64,000 nt of DNA from the NCBI RefSeq assembly GCF_011064615.1, contig NZ_JAALJH010000046.1, positions 1 to 64,000 on the forward strand. Direction: 5' to 3'. This DNA is from Aquisphaera insulae (lineage in GTDB: Bacteria; Planctomycetota; Planctomycetia; Isosphaerales; Isosphaeraceae). Below are positions 18,721 through 27,095 of the stretch, one piece after another; position 1 is the first letter of the stretch; each line of letters opens with the position of its first letter. A program made the position numbers and the translations under genes. A model generated the notes under the pieces. It saw only the letters and a list, made by a program, of their open reading frames with translations. It was not told the origin of the DNA and did no database searches.

Positions 18721-19413
18721 TCACAGATTCGGCCCCAGCCCGTCGGAGACGCGGGCGAGCCCGTCGCGGTCGAGGAGGCGGAGATCGGTACCGGCCCCGG
18801 CCCCCGCCCCGATGAGGCCCTCGTCGGTGAGGCGGCGGAGCGTCCGTGAGAGGGTCTCGCTGGTGAGGTTCAGGCGGCTGGCCATGTCCTTCTTGAGGCT
18901 CGGCAGGCGGACCACGCCGTCGGCCCCGGCGGCCTCCAGGAGGAATCGCGAGACCCGGCCGGCGGCGTCGCGGAGGGTGATGTCCTCCACCAGGCCGATG
19001 AAATGCCGGACCCACAGGGCGAAGCTGCCCAGCAGTTGCAGGCAGAGCGCGTGGTCCTCGCGGAGGGCCGCCTGGAAGGGCCGCTCCGGCAGCAGCAGGC
19101 AGGTGGCGTCGGACGCCGCCTCGGCGAACGCCGGGCAGGGGAAGTCGCCGATCGCCGCCACCTCCGCGAAGGTCAGACCCGGCGAGACCAGGTGCAGGAC
19201 GTGCTGCTTCCCCGACGGCGCGACCAGGAAGACCCGCACCAGCCCCGTCCCCACGATGAAGACGCCCGGCGGGGCGTCGCCCTGGCGGAAGATCAGCGTG
19301 CCGCGCTCGTAGCGGCGGACCTCCGCCATCGCCACCAGCCGCGCCCGCTGGCCCCCCGTCACCCCGGCGAGCAGCCGGCAGCCGTCCAGGATCGCCGCCG
19401 CGTCGATGTCCAC
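18721..19413 (-). CDS. Crp/Fnr-family regulator, likely nitrosative-stress responsive
   Basis: A 230-aa protein of usual Crp/Fnr length. Residues about 25-130 are a cyclic-nucleotide-binding-type beta-roll (GTLIFRQGDAPPGVFIVGTGLVRVFL), and the C-terminal helix-turn-helix is seen at KKDMASRLNLTSETLSRTLRRLTDEGLI. The N-terminus lacks the cysteine cluster of FNR, so it probably senses through another ligand or haem, as DNR/HcpR proteins do. GTG at 19413 is chosen because AAAGGCGGGA precedes it and the length is then normal. It is divergent from hcp, with an FNR-type box between them. Confidence 0.85.
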   Translation of the reverse strand: MDIDAAAILDGCRLLAGVTGGQRARLVAMAEVRRYERGTLIFRQGDAPPGVFIVGTGLVRVFLVAPSGKQHVLHLVSPGLTFAEVAAIGDFPCPAFAEAASDATCLLLPERPFQAALREDHALCLQLLGSFALWVRHFIGLVEDITLRDAAGRVSRFLLEAAGADGVVRLPSLKKDMASRLNLTSETLSRTLRRLTDEGLIGAGAGAGTDLRLLDRDGLARVSDGLGPNL

Positions 19414-19498
19414 GGTCGTCCCGCCTTTCTCGGCCGCCCCCCCGCGACGTCCCGTCCCGTCGCCCGGCCGGGAGGAAATCCCCGGAAAATCCGGCGGC

Positions 19499-19512
19499 TT
19501 GATCCAGGTCAA
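19499..19512. promoter_or_regulatory. FNR/DNR-type binding site
   Basis: TTGATCCAGGTCAA matches the TTGAT-N4-ATCAA consensus at 9 of 10 fixed positions. It lies between the Crp/Fnr gene and hcp, 143 bp before the hcp ATG and 86 bp before the regulator start, so it could control both. Confidence 0.7.
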
Positions 19513-19654
19513 GGATCCGGATCGGCGGATCGGCGATAGTCGCATCTGACTCGTCCGCGTCGTCGACGCCGGCCGCTCCGTGCGGCCGGGTACGACCCGG
19601 GTTGCCGCGCGGCTCGGACCCGGCGGGCAAAGACCATTCTGGGGAGATCGAACG

Positions 19655-20944
19655 ATGTTCTGCAACCAGTGCGAGCAGACCGCCCACGGGACCGGCTGCG
19701 TGATCAGCCCCGGGGTCTGCGGCAAGGACGCCGACGTCCAGTCCGTCCAGGAGATGATCCTCTTCGGCCTGAAGGGGATGGCCGCCTACGCCAACCACGC
19801 CCGCCGCCTGGGGAAGACGGACGAATCGGTCAGCGCGTTCATCGAGGAGGCCCTCTTCGCCACGATGACGAACGTGAACTTCGACCTCGGGTCGCTCCTC
19901 GAGATCGCCCTGGAGCTGGGCCGCAAGAACCTCCGCGTCATGGAGCTGCTCGACGCCGGTCACATCGAGGCGTTCGGCCGCCCGTCGCCGACGATCGTCT
20001 CGCGGGGGACGAAGCCCGGCCCCGGCATCCTCGTCACCGGGCACGACCTCGTGGACCTCCACGACCTGCTCAAGCAAGTCGAGGGCACGGGCATCAACGT
20101 GTACACCCACGGCGAGATGCTGCCCGCCTTCATGTACCCGACGCTCCGCGAGCACCCGAACCTCGCCGGCCACTACGGCGGCCCCTGGCAGAAGCAGAAG
20201 CAGGAGTTCCCCGCGTTCCCCGGCCCGGTCGTCGCCACCACGAACTGCATCCTGATCCCCCGGGCCGACTACGCCGACCGCGTCTTCACCACGCGGTTCA
20301 CGGCCGTCCCCGGCGGCACCCGCCTGGCGACGAACGACTTTTCCGCCGTCCTCGCGAAGGCCCGCACCTGCCCGCCGCTGGAGAAGACCTCCCAGGGCGC
20401 CTTCCAGGTCGGGTTCCACCGCACCGTCCTGCTCGACGCCGCGCCCACGATCGTCGAGGCGGTCAAGGCGGGCCGGATCAGCCGCTTCTTCGTCATCGGC
20501 GGCTGCGACGGCGCCGAGCCGGGCCGGAACTACTTCAGCGACTACGCCCGGAACACGCCGCCGGATTCGTTCATCTTCACCCTGGGCTGTGGCAAGTACC
20601 GGATCAACGGCCACGATTACGGCGAGCACCTCGGCCTGCCCCGCCTGATGGACATGGGCCAGTGCAACGACGCCTACGGCGCCATCCAGGTGGCGCTCGC
20701 CCTGGCCGAGGCCTTCTCGTGCGGCGTCAACGACCTGCCGCTCACCCTGGTCGTGAGCTGGTTCGAACAGAAGGCCGTGGCCGTCCTGCTGACCCTCCTC
20801 TCTCTGGGCGTCAAGGGCATCACCCTGGGCCCGAACCCGCCCGCCTTCGTCACCCCGAACGTCTTCCGCATCCTCCAGGAGCAGTTCGACCTCAAGCTCA
20901 CGGGCGCCGACGCGAAGCAGGACCTCCTCGCCGTCCTGAACTGA
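19655..20944 (+). CDS. hcp: Hydroxylamine reductase / hybrid cluster protein (short form)
   Basis: A 429-aa hybrid cluster protein, which reduces NO or hydroxylamine in the cytoplasm. The N-terminal cysteines Cys3, Cys6, Cys15 and Cys22 hold a [4Fe-4S] cluster. The hybrid-cluster ligands fit His130 (TGHD), Glu154 (THGEM), Cys198, Cys312 (LGCGKYR), Cys337 (MGQCND) and Glu371 (FEQKAV). Typical class I and II proteins are about 550 aa; the missing part of the first helical bundle makes this the short, class III-like form. GGGGAG lies 8 bp before the ATG. No hcr reductase gene is next to it, so the electron donor is encoded elsewhere. The divergent Crp/Fnr gene and box suggest induction by NO. 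Confidence 0.93.
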   Translation: MFCNQCEQTAHGTGCVISPGVCGKDADVQSVQEMILFGLKGMAAYANHARRLGKTDESVSAFIEEALFATMTNVNFDLGSLLEIALELGRKNLRVMELLDAGHIEAFGRPSPTIVSRGTKPGPGILVTGHDLVDLHDLLKQVEGTGINVYTHGEMLPAFMYPTLREHPNLAGHYGGPWQKQKQEFPAFPGPVVATTNCILIPRADYADRVFTTRFTAVPGGTRLATNDFSAVLAKARTCPPLEKTSQGAFQVGFHRTVLLDAAPTIVEAVKAGRISRFFVIGGCDGAEPGRNYFSDYARNTPPDSFIFTLGCGKYRINGHDYGEHLGLPRLMDMGQCNDAYGAIQVALALAEAFSCGVNDLPLTLVVSWFEQKAVAVLLTLLSLGVKGITLGPNPPAFVTPNVFRILQEQFDLKLTGADAKQDLLAVLN

Positions 20945-20990
20945 TTGATCCCCCGGCCCCTCCCCCGCGGGCGGGGCACCCAGCGGCGTC

Positions 20991-21162
20991 CTGGCACGAT
21001 GTGCCTTGTCCCGGCTATGTTCAGCCCGGAACATGGGTGGCCGTGGTGGAACACCACGGGCGGGCAGGCCGTCGCCCTGGCACGAGGGGCCTTGTCCCGG
21101 CTATGTTCAGCCCGGAACATGGGTGGCCGTGGTGGAACACCACGGGCGGGCAGGCCGTCGCC
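20991..21162 (+). repeat. Tandem pair of 86-bp REP-like units, plus orientation
   Basis: Two head-to-tail units of 86 bp (20991-21076, 21077-21162) differ at only a few bases. Each carries the core GGGTGGCCGTGGTGGAACAC followed by CACGG, in which CCGTGGTG pairs with CACCACGG around GAA and a GTGG tetranucleotide sits at the foot. This is the layout of REP sequences recognised by RAYT transposases. The array lies downstream of the RAYT gene. Confidence 0.85.
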
Positions 21163-21221
21163 ACGGCCCAGGCCGCTTCCGCGCTTCCCACGCTCGTCCA
21201 CCTTCGAGCGAGTGACCTCGC

Positions 21222-21800
21222 TCAATCCCGGTGGGTCCATTCCGGCGGGACTCGATCAGGAATCAGGCCACAACTCGGCGTGCCATCGAACCAGCCGGCG
21301 CTCGACCATCTCCATTCCGACGGCCGACTCACCAGCCCTCGACGCACGGGGTTGGCATGCACGTAGTCGATCATCGTCATCAGGACTTTCGGCTCCCAGA
21401 TGTTCCGGTCATAGCCCTTGCCCGCCTGCCAGAAGAGTCGCTCTGTCCTCTCCCCACGCTGACGGGTAATCCGGGCGAGCCAGGCCGGGGAATGTTCCAC
21501 GAGATGGGCGACCCCCTTTCGCCCCACGGGCTCCTTGATCGCCTTGCGGATCGACGCCATGCTGCACATCGACCGCCCTGGGCAAACGATCAAATGGACA
21601 TGCTCTGGCATGAAGACGAAAGACCAGAGTGCGAAATCCAGTTTCCGCCTGGCGTCTTCGATCGAATCACAGAGCCACTGACACGTGCTCTCCGCCGCCA
21701 GGAACCGATATCGATGATAGCAGGAGAACGTCAGTTCGTGAGCCTCACCCGGTTCATCGCTGGTCCGCGGCTTCTGCTTCGAGGGCTGATGTCGCACCAT
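21222..21800 (-). CDS. REP-associated tyrosine transposase (RAYT, Y1_Tnp / IS200-like)
   Basis: A 192-aa single-strand DNA nuclease of the HUH class. The metal-binding HUH motif is His67-Val-His69 in FMPEHVHLIV and the expected catalytic Tyr is Tyr146 in MIDYVHANPVRRGLV, matching Tyr115 of the E. coli RAYT. FWQAGKGYDRNIW and SEWRWSSAGW are further family blocks. RAYTs nick REP hairpins and are usually single-copy domesticated genes that do not move themselves. Inverted arrays of REP-like units lie on both sides. No IS200/IS605 ends or TnpB gene are present. Confidence 0.93.
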   Translation of the reverse strand: MVRHQPSKQKPRTSDEPGEAHELTFSCYHRYRFLAAESTCQWLCDSIEDARRKLDFALWSFVFMPEHVHLIVCPGRSMCSMASIRKAIKEPVGRKGVAHLVEHSPAWLARITRQRGERTERLFWQAGKGYDRNIWEPKVLMTMIDYVHANPVRRGLVSRPSEWRWSSAGWFDGTPSCGLIPDRVPPEWTHRD

Positions 21801-21838
21801 GAGATGAAGCTAGCCCGCCGGTACTGACCGGGCAAGAG

Positions 21839-22053
21839 GCCTGCCCGCCCGTGGTGTTCCACCACGGCCACCCATGCCTCGGGTAGCAGAGGGATGGGAA
21901 TATGAGCCAGGAGGCATGGCGGCGGCCTGCCCGCCCGTGGTGTTCCACCACGGCCACCCTGCTTCGGGTAGCAGAGGGATGGGTGTATGAGCCAGGAGGC
22001 ATGGCGGCGGCTCGCCCGCCCGTGGTGTTCCACCACGGCCACCCATGCCTCGG
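21839..22053 (-). repeat. Array of two and a half 86-bp REP-like units, minus orientation
   Basis: Units at 21839-21924 (86 bp) and 21925-22009 (85 bp) and a partial unit at 22010-22053 carry the core as CCGTGGTGTTCCACCACGG, the reverse of that in the 20991-21162 array. The spacer between cores (GGGTAGCAGAGGGATGG, then AGCCAGGAGGCATGG) differs from the spacer in the other array, so each array was amplified locally. Region 22054-22309 beyond it holds only the leader of the next gene. Confidence 0.85.
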
Positions 22054-22309
22054 ACTCGCGGGGAAAGACCATAGCCGAATGACCGGCACACATCTCTGGC
22101 TGAATTCCCGGCGAACAACTGTGGCGCGTGACACTTCGCTCCTCCACAGCCGCGGCGCGACGCGGCGCCCGGAGTGGTCCGGGATGGGAAGGCGCGGGAA
22201 GCTCGCGTTTTTCCCGCAATCCTCGGGGCCGATTGTCACGGCGGGACGGCCCGAGTAGGTTGATAGCATGCGAATTTGACATTGGCCTCAGTGCCGGGAG
22301 GGATTCGGG

Positions 22310-24793
22310 ATGCGCGCCGAGCAGAGGACCGCCCTCCAACGAGCCTGGTCGGCGATCTTCGGCTGGTTGCGAGGTCGTGGATTCGCGGCCGAGCGGAGAT
22401 CCTCGAACGGCTACGAGGCGGGTCCCTCGACCGCCCCGCGGCCCAGCATGGCCCGGACTGTCGTTGACCATCTTCAGACCTTCCTCGCCGTCCTGGCCTT
22501 CATCTTCCTGGGAGGCGAGGCCTTCGAGGCGGTCAGGCCGTGGCGACTGGACGTGGGGATCGTGCCCTTCCTGCTGGGCCTCATCGGAGCGTGCGGGGTG
22601 GGCTACCTTCGCACCAGGAGCCTCGGAGGCTCCCGGTGGAGGAGCGTCTCGATCACCGCCGCGAGCGTGGCGGCGGCGATGGTGCTCTACGCGGAATGGT
22701 CGGCCCGGCGGGGCCTGACGAGGCCGCTGACCGCTTCGAGGCTCGAGTCGATCGGGGGGAAGTCCCTCCCGGCCGGTTCCGAACGACCGGGCTTCCGCCT
22801 GGAATGGATGCCCCGGGTATCGAGCGTCGGGAGCCTGCCCTCCGAGGGCAGGAATGAGGTGATCGTCGCCGAGGTCGATCGCGTGCTCCATCTTCGCGTG
22901 TTCGACGGCGATGGCGTGATGGTCATGGACACGGATGAAAACCGGCTGATGAATTCGGACCGCGAGCGGATCGACGAACGGGCCCGGATCCTGGAGGAGT
23001 TGAGGAAATGGCCCCGTGGGGGGCCCCCTTCCCCGCAACTTTCGCCCTCCCAGCAGCGCCAGGTCATCGACGAGGTCCTGTCGCTCTTCGACTCCGCCCT
23101 GATCGTGCTGGTCCATGGCTTCGGCGGGCCGCGGACCGACGGCTACCGGCAGCTCGTGGGAGGGATCAAGAGCTGTCGGCCGGGGGACGACCTGTTGCAA
23201 TTGTCCTACTCGAACCGGCTGTTCTCGAACGCCGACCCCGCGATGATCGCCGATGAGATCAACGACCAGATCGATAAGGCGTTCAACACGCGGAGAGACC
23301 GGGATGGCGTGGGATATCGCGAGGTGATCCTGGTCGGCCACAGCGTCGGGGCCCTGCTCGTGCGGAAGGCGTACCTTTACGGCCGCGGGCACACCGACGA
23401 CGCTCCGGGCTGGCCGCCCAGGGTCGGCGAGCGGCCCTGGTCGCGGCGGGTGGGCCGGATCGTGCTGCTGGCCGGCGTCAATCGGGGCTGGAGGTCGGAC
23501 CCGTTCACGGTCCGCGCCGGGGGGTGGATTCGCGGGATCGCCCACCTGGGGGACTCCTTCGCCTGGGCCACGGGGACCGCCGAGCTGCTGCGGGGGTTCC
23601 AGGCCGGCTCGCCGTTCGTCGCCAACCTGCGGATCCAGTGGATCCGCCTGGGCAAGGCGGAGAAGCCGACCGTCGTGCAGCTCCTCGGGATCGAGGACGA
23701 GGTCGTCGGGATCGAGGACAGCAAGGACGTGGCGGTGAACTCCGACTTCATCTTCGTGCCCGTCCGCGGGAGCAACCACGCCAGCATCCTGGGCTTTGAC
23801 GACCCGACCTACGGACCCGGACGCTGGGCCGCCTTCCGCGACGCGATGGACATCGATCACCGCAAGGTCGAGACGCTCAAGGAGAAATACTCCGAGGAGA
23901 CATACGAGTCCGATCAAGGCATCAAGAAGGTCGTGTTCGTCGTCCACGGCATCCGAGACATGGGGCAGTGGACCTCCCAGATCGAGGCGGAGATCCAGGG
24001 CCGGGCGAAGGACGTGATGGTCCTCCGCCCCCGCTACGGTTACTTCCCGATGGGCCCGTTCCTCCTCTTCGAGGACAGGCAGAAATACGTGCGCTGGTTC
24101 ATGGACGAGTACACCGAGGCCCTGGCCCGCTATCCGAATGCGGCCGACGACGTCAACTACGTGGGGCACAGCAACGGCACCTACGTGCTGGCGAGCGCCC
24201 TGGCCCGGTATCGAACGCTCAGGATCAACCGGGCGATGTTCGCCGGCTCGGTGGTCCCCCGCGACTACGACTGGAACGACCGCCTCAGGCGCGGGCAGGT
24301 CCGGCTCGTCAGGAACGACCTGGCGTCGGCCGACTGGGTCGTGGCGATCTTCCCCAGGATGATCGAGCTCTTCTACGAGACGCTCGGCACCTGGTTCGGC
24401 CCCAGCGACATCGGCAGCGCCGGCTTCAACGGCTTCCTGACCGTCGGCGGCAACATGACCGAGAACTACTACCTCGAAGGGGACCACGGGGCCGCCCTCC
24501 AGGCCGAGAACATCCCCTCGGTCGCCGGCTTCATCCTGGGCGAGGACGCTCCCGCGGCCTTCGCGCCGCGGGCGTCCGCCCAACCCGCCTGGCTGGTCAA
24601 CCTGTCCCACCTGTGCTGGCTGGTCTGGGGCGGAATCGCCCTCGTCCTGGTCCTGGCCTATCCGGCCTTCCGGCGGGCCGTCCGCGGGCTCAACGCCCTG
24701 TTCTGTCGGGTCGGCCTGGCCCTGAAGGTGCCGGAAGGGATGGCCTTGCCCCTGTACGGCATCCTGTTGATCGTGATCTTGTATACATACTGA
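22310..24793 (+). CDS. Membrane protein with two alpha/beta-hydrolase (lipase-like) domains
   Basis: An 827-aa protein of unusual layout. Three membrane segments lie at about 55-130 (FLAVLAFIFLGGEAF, VPFLLGLIGACGVGYL, SVAAAMVLYAEW). A short domain follows (VIVAEVDRVLHLRVFDGDGV, about 183-202). The first hydrolase has LVHGFGG and nucleophile elbow GHSVG (about 343). The second starts near residue 540 with VVFVVHGIRDMGQW and has GHSNG (about 619). Two membrane segments end the protein (LCWLVWGGIALVLVLAYPAF; YGILLIVILYTY). Both serine elbows are intact; substrate unknown, possibly lipid or a bound ester. GGGAGGG precedes the ATG. It stands alone beside the RAYT locus. Confidence 0.7.
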   Translation: MRAEQRTALQRAWSAIFGWLRGRGFAAERRSSNGYEAGPSTAPRPSMARTVVDHLQTFLAVLAFIFLGGEAFEAVRPWRLDVGIVPFLLGLIGACGVGYLRTRSLGGSRWRSVSITAASVAAAMVLYAEWSARRGLTRPLTASRLESIGGKSLPAGSERPGFRLEWMPRVSSVGSLPSEGRNEVIVAEVDRVLHLRVFDGDGVMVMDTDENRLMNSDRERIDERARILEELRKWPRGGPPSPQLSPSQQRQVIDEVLSLFDSALIVLVHGFGGPRTDGYRQLVGGIKSCRPGDDLLQLSYSNRLFSNADPAMIADEINDQIDKAFNTRRDRDGVGYREVILVGHSVGALLVRKAYLYGRGHTDDAPGWPPRVGERPWSRRVGRIVLLAGVNRGWRSDPFTVRAGGWIRGIAHLGDSFAWATGTAELLRGFQAGSPFVANLRIQWIRLGKAEKPTVVQLLGIEDEVVGIEDSKDVAVNSDFIFVPVRGSNHASILGFDDPTYGPGRWAAFRDAMDIDHRKVETLKEKYSEETYESDQGIKKVVFVVHGIRDMGQWTSQIEAEIQGRAKDVMVLRPRYGYFPMGPFLLFEDRQKYVRWFMDEYTEALARYPNAADDVNYVGHSNGTYVLASALARYRTLRINRAMFAGSVVPRDYDWNDRLRRGQVRLVRNDLASADWVVAIFPRMIELFYETLGTWFGPSDIGSAGFNGFLTVGGNMTENYYLEGDHGAALQAENIPSVAGFILGEDAPAAFAPRASAQPAWLVNLSHLCWLVWGGIALVLVLAYPAFRRAVRGLNALFCRVGLALKVPEGMALPLYGILLIVILYTY

Positions 24794-24878
24794 TGATCGT
24801 CGAGATCCCGCGGAGGGCCTGCCCCCGGCCACGAAGGGGGATGGCGCCTGCCCGACGGAACCGGGGGCTTGAAAACAG

Positions 24879-24892
24879 ACAGACTAGTCTGT
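24879..24892. promoter_or_regulatory. Operator 1 for the TetR regulator
   Basis: ACAGACTAGTCTGT is a perfect 14-bp palindrome ending 11 bp before the TetR ATG. The same half-sites recur in front of the dehalogenase-like gene, so this is probably the autoregulatory operator. Confidence 0.75.
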
Positions 24893-24903
24893 ATGATTGG
24901 GGC

Positions 24904-25476
24904 ATGGAAGGTAAGGCGACCACCTCCCGGGCCCGGCGACGCATCCTCGAGACGGCCGATCGGCTGTTCTACGAGGAGGGCTTCCGCGCCGTCGGCATCG
25001 ACCGGATCATCGCGGAGGCGGATGTCGCCAAGGCCACGCTCTACGCCCACTTCCCCTCCAAGGACGACCTGATCCTGGCCGTCCTGGAGCACCGGGAGCG
25101 GTCCACCAACGAGTTCTTCCGCGCGTCGATGGGGCGGCACGCCCGGGCGAAGGGCCCCCTGGGGCCGTTCTTCGCCGCCCTGCGGGAGTGGTTCGAGTCG
25201 CCGGGCTTCCGGGGCTGTGCCTTCCAGAACGCGACCGTGGAGCTGGCCGACCCGGCACACCCCGCGACCGAGTTCTCGCGGGGATTCAAGGGCCGCTTCC
25301 GCGAGTTCCTGCGGGGGCTCATCCGGGAGTCGGTCGGCGAGCAGGCCGCGAGGCTCGCCCCCGCCGTCTTCCTGCTGGTCGAGGGGGCCATCGTCACGGC
25401 CGCCGTCGAGGGCAAGCCCGACCCCGTGGACGTGGCCCGCGACGCGGCCTCGAAGCTGATCCGGGGGGGCGCGTAA
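24904..25476 (+). CDS. TetR-family transcriptional repressor
   Basis: A 190-aa regulator. The N-terminal HTH is ILETADRLFYEEGFRAVGIDRIIAEADVAKATLYAHFPSKDDLI in outline (about 14-58), a textbook TetR_N domain. The C-terminal ligand domain has the WFESPGFRGCAFQNATVEL pattern of the TetR_C group near YxaF/LmrA. It probably represses itself and the downstream hydrolase gene through the two matching palindromes, releasing on a small electrophile or xenobiotic. The ATG at 24904 immediately follows operator 1. Confidence 0.9.
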   Translation: MEGKATTSRARRRILETADRLFYEEGFRAVGIDRIIAEADVAKATLYAHFPSKDDLILAVLEHRERSTNEFFRASMGRHARAKGPLGPFFAALREWFESPGFRGCAFQNATVELADPAHPATEFSRGFKGRFREFLRGLIRESVGEQAARLAPAVFLLVEGAIVTAAVEGKPDPVDVARDAASKLIRGGA

Positions 25477-25501
25477 CCCTCCTCTTCTTTTTTGCCCATG
25501 A

Positions 25502-25521
25502 CAGACAGACTTGTCTGTCTG
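25502..25521. promoter_or_regulatory. Operator 2, between TetR and dehalogenase-like gene
   Basis: CAGACAGAC and GTCTGTCTG are perfect 9-bp arms around TT. Its inner ACAGACTTGTCTGT differs from operator 1 at a single central base. It lies 23 bp before the ATG of the hydrolase, over the likely promoter. Confidence 0.8.
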
Positions 25522-25544
25522 ATTTTCCCTGCGGAGGAATCCCG

Positions 25545-26429
25545 ATGAGCGACGCGACGAGGACCCTGCACCGGACCGTGGAGGTCGACGGCCTCGACAT
25601 CTTCTACCGCGAGGCCGGGCCGAAGGACGCCCCGGCGATCCTGCTGCTCCACGGCTTCCCGACCAGCTCGCAGATGTTCCGCAACCTGATCCCGGCGCTG
25701 GCGGACAGATACCGCGTCATCGCCCCGGACTACCCCGGCTACGGCCACAGCGCCATGCCCTCTCGGGACGAGTTCGCCTACACGTTCGACAACCTGGCGA
25801 AGGTGATCGACGCGTTCACCGGCAAGGTCGGCCTGACCAGATATGCTCTCTACGTCCAGGACTACGGCGCCCCGGTCGGCTACCGGATCGCGTCGCGGCA
25901 CCCGGAGCGGGTCACGGCCATCGTGGTCCAGAACGGCAACGCCTACGACGAGGGGCTCGACGACGACTTCTGGAAGCCGATCAAGGACTACTGGGCCCAG
26001 CCGGAGAGCCAGGAGAGGCGCGAGGCCCTGCGCGGCCTGCTGACCTACGAGGCCACGCGGTGGCAATACACGCACGGGGTGCCGCACCCGGAGCGGGTCA
26101 GCCCCGACGGCCCGGCGCACGACCAGTTCCTGCTCGACCGGCCCGGGAACGCCGAGATCCAGCTCGACCTGTTCCTCAGCTACGGCAGCAACCCGCCGCT
26201 CTATCCGGGCTGGCAGGCGTATTTCCGCACCCACCAGCCGCCGGTGCTGATCGCCTGGGGGAAGAACGACCAGATCTTCCCGCCCGCTGGGGCGGAGCCC
26301 TACAAGCGGGACCTGAAGACGCTGGAGTATCACCTCATCGATGCCGGGCACTTCGCCCTGGAGTCGAACGGCGACGAGATCGCCGCCTTGATTCGCGACT
26401 TCCTCGGTCGCCATGTGACGGCCCGATGA
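25545..26429 (+). CDS. Haloalkane dehalogenase / epoxide hydrolase-like alpha/beta-hydrolase
   Basis: A 294-aa cytoplasmic hydrolase. HGFPTSS (36-42) is the oxyanion-hole block, Asp106 in VQDYGAPVG is the nucleophile, as in haloalkane dehalogenases and epoxide hydrolases, and His269 in DAGHFALE completes the triad. The exact substrate cannot be read: the halide-binding Trp next to the nucleophile in true dehalogenases is replaced by Tyr107. The start is fixed by GGAGG 8 bp before the ATG. Regulated by the adjacent TetR through operator 2; the next gene follows after 17 bp. Confidence 0.85.
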   Translation: MSDATRTLHRTVEVDGLDIFYREAGPKDAPAILLLHGFPTSSQMFRNLIPALADRYRVIAPDYPGYGHSAMPSRDEFAYTFDNLAKVIDAFTGKVGLTRYALYVQDYGAPVGYRIASRHPERVTAIVVQNGNAYDEGLDDDFWKPIKDYWAQPESQERREALRGLLTYEATRWQYTHGVPHPERVSPDGPAHDQFLLDRPGNAEIQLDLFLSYGSNPPLYPGWQAYFRTHQPPVLIAWGKNDQIFPPAGAEPYKRDLKTLEYHLIDAGHFALESNGDEIAALIRDFLGRHVTAR

Positions 26430-26446
26430 CTTCATGGGAGTTGACC

Positions 26447-27076
26447 ATGCGAAATCATCCCAGCGACGTCGCCTTCACCCCGGCGGTGAAGGCGATCCAG
26501 GAGCGGAAGGGCTCGCGCCGGGGATATGCCCGGATGGAGAAATCCGGGGGCTGGCAGGCGAGCATCACCGACGACCTCGCGGGGTTCGTCGCCGGCCTCG
26601 ACATGTTCTACCTGGGGACGGCGAACGCCGAGGGGCAGCCCTACATCCAGTACCGGGGCGGCCCGCCCGGCTTCCTCAGGGTTCTGGACGACAGGACGCT
26701 CGCCTTCGCCGACTTCGGCGGCAACCGGCAGTACATCACGCTCGGCAACCTGTCGGAGAACCCGCGGGCGTTCCTCTTCCTGATGGACTACGCCAACCAG
26801 CGGAGGGTGAAGGTCTGGGGCACCGCCCGCGTCGTGGAGGGCGACGACGAGCTGCTCGGTCGCCTGAGCGACCCCGAATACCCCGGCAAGGTGGAGCGGG
26901 CCATCGTCGTCACGGTCGAGGCCTGGGACGTCAACTGCCCCCAGCACATCCACCCGCGGTTCTCCGGGCGCGAGGTCCGGCCCGTCATCGAAGGGCTCCG
27001 GGGCCGGATCCGCGAGCTGGAGCGGGAGCTGGCGGAGCTGCGGGCGGGCCGAGGCCCGGCCTCGGCCCCCCGATGA
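26447..27076 (+). CDS. Pyridoxamine 5'-phosphate oxidase-fold (FMN-binding) protein
   Basis: A 209-aa protein of the PNPOx-like split-barrel group. Typical strands are FYLGTANAEGQPYIQYRGGPPGFLRVLDD (about 50-78) and NPRAFLFLMDYANQRRVKVWGTARVV (about 103-128), followed by a coiled tail (RGRIRELERELAELRAG). Members bind FMN and reduce or bind small reactive compounds. It lies 17 bp after the dehalogenase-like gene, so it is probably in the same TetR-controlled operon. An alternative ATG at 26426 overlaps the previous stop. Confidence 0.8.
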   Translation: MRNHPSDVAFTPAVKAIQERKGSRRGYARMEKSGGWQASITDDLAGFVAGLDMFYLGTANAEGQPYIQYRGGPPGFLRVLDDRTLAFADFGGNRQYITLGNLSENPRAFLFLMDYANQRRVKVWGTARVVEGDDELLGRLSDPEYPGKVERAIVVTVEAWDVNCPQHIHPRFSGREVRPVIEGLRGRIRELERELAELRAGRGPASAPR

Positions 27077-27095
27077 CGGTCCGCCGCGTGACGGC

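Noticed and set aside
20991..22053. Regularly spaced repeats considered as a CRISPR array
   Set aside because: The 86-bp units are repeated over their whole length, with no variable spacers, and a RAYT rather than cas genes is present.
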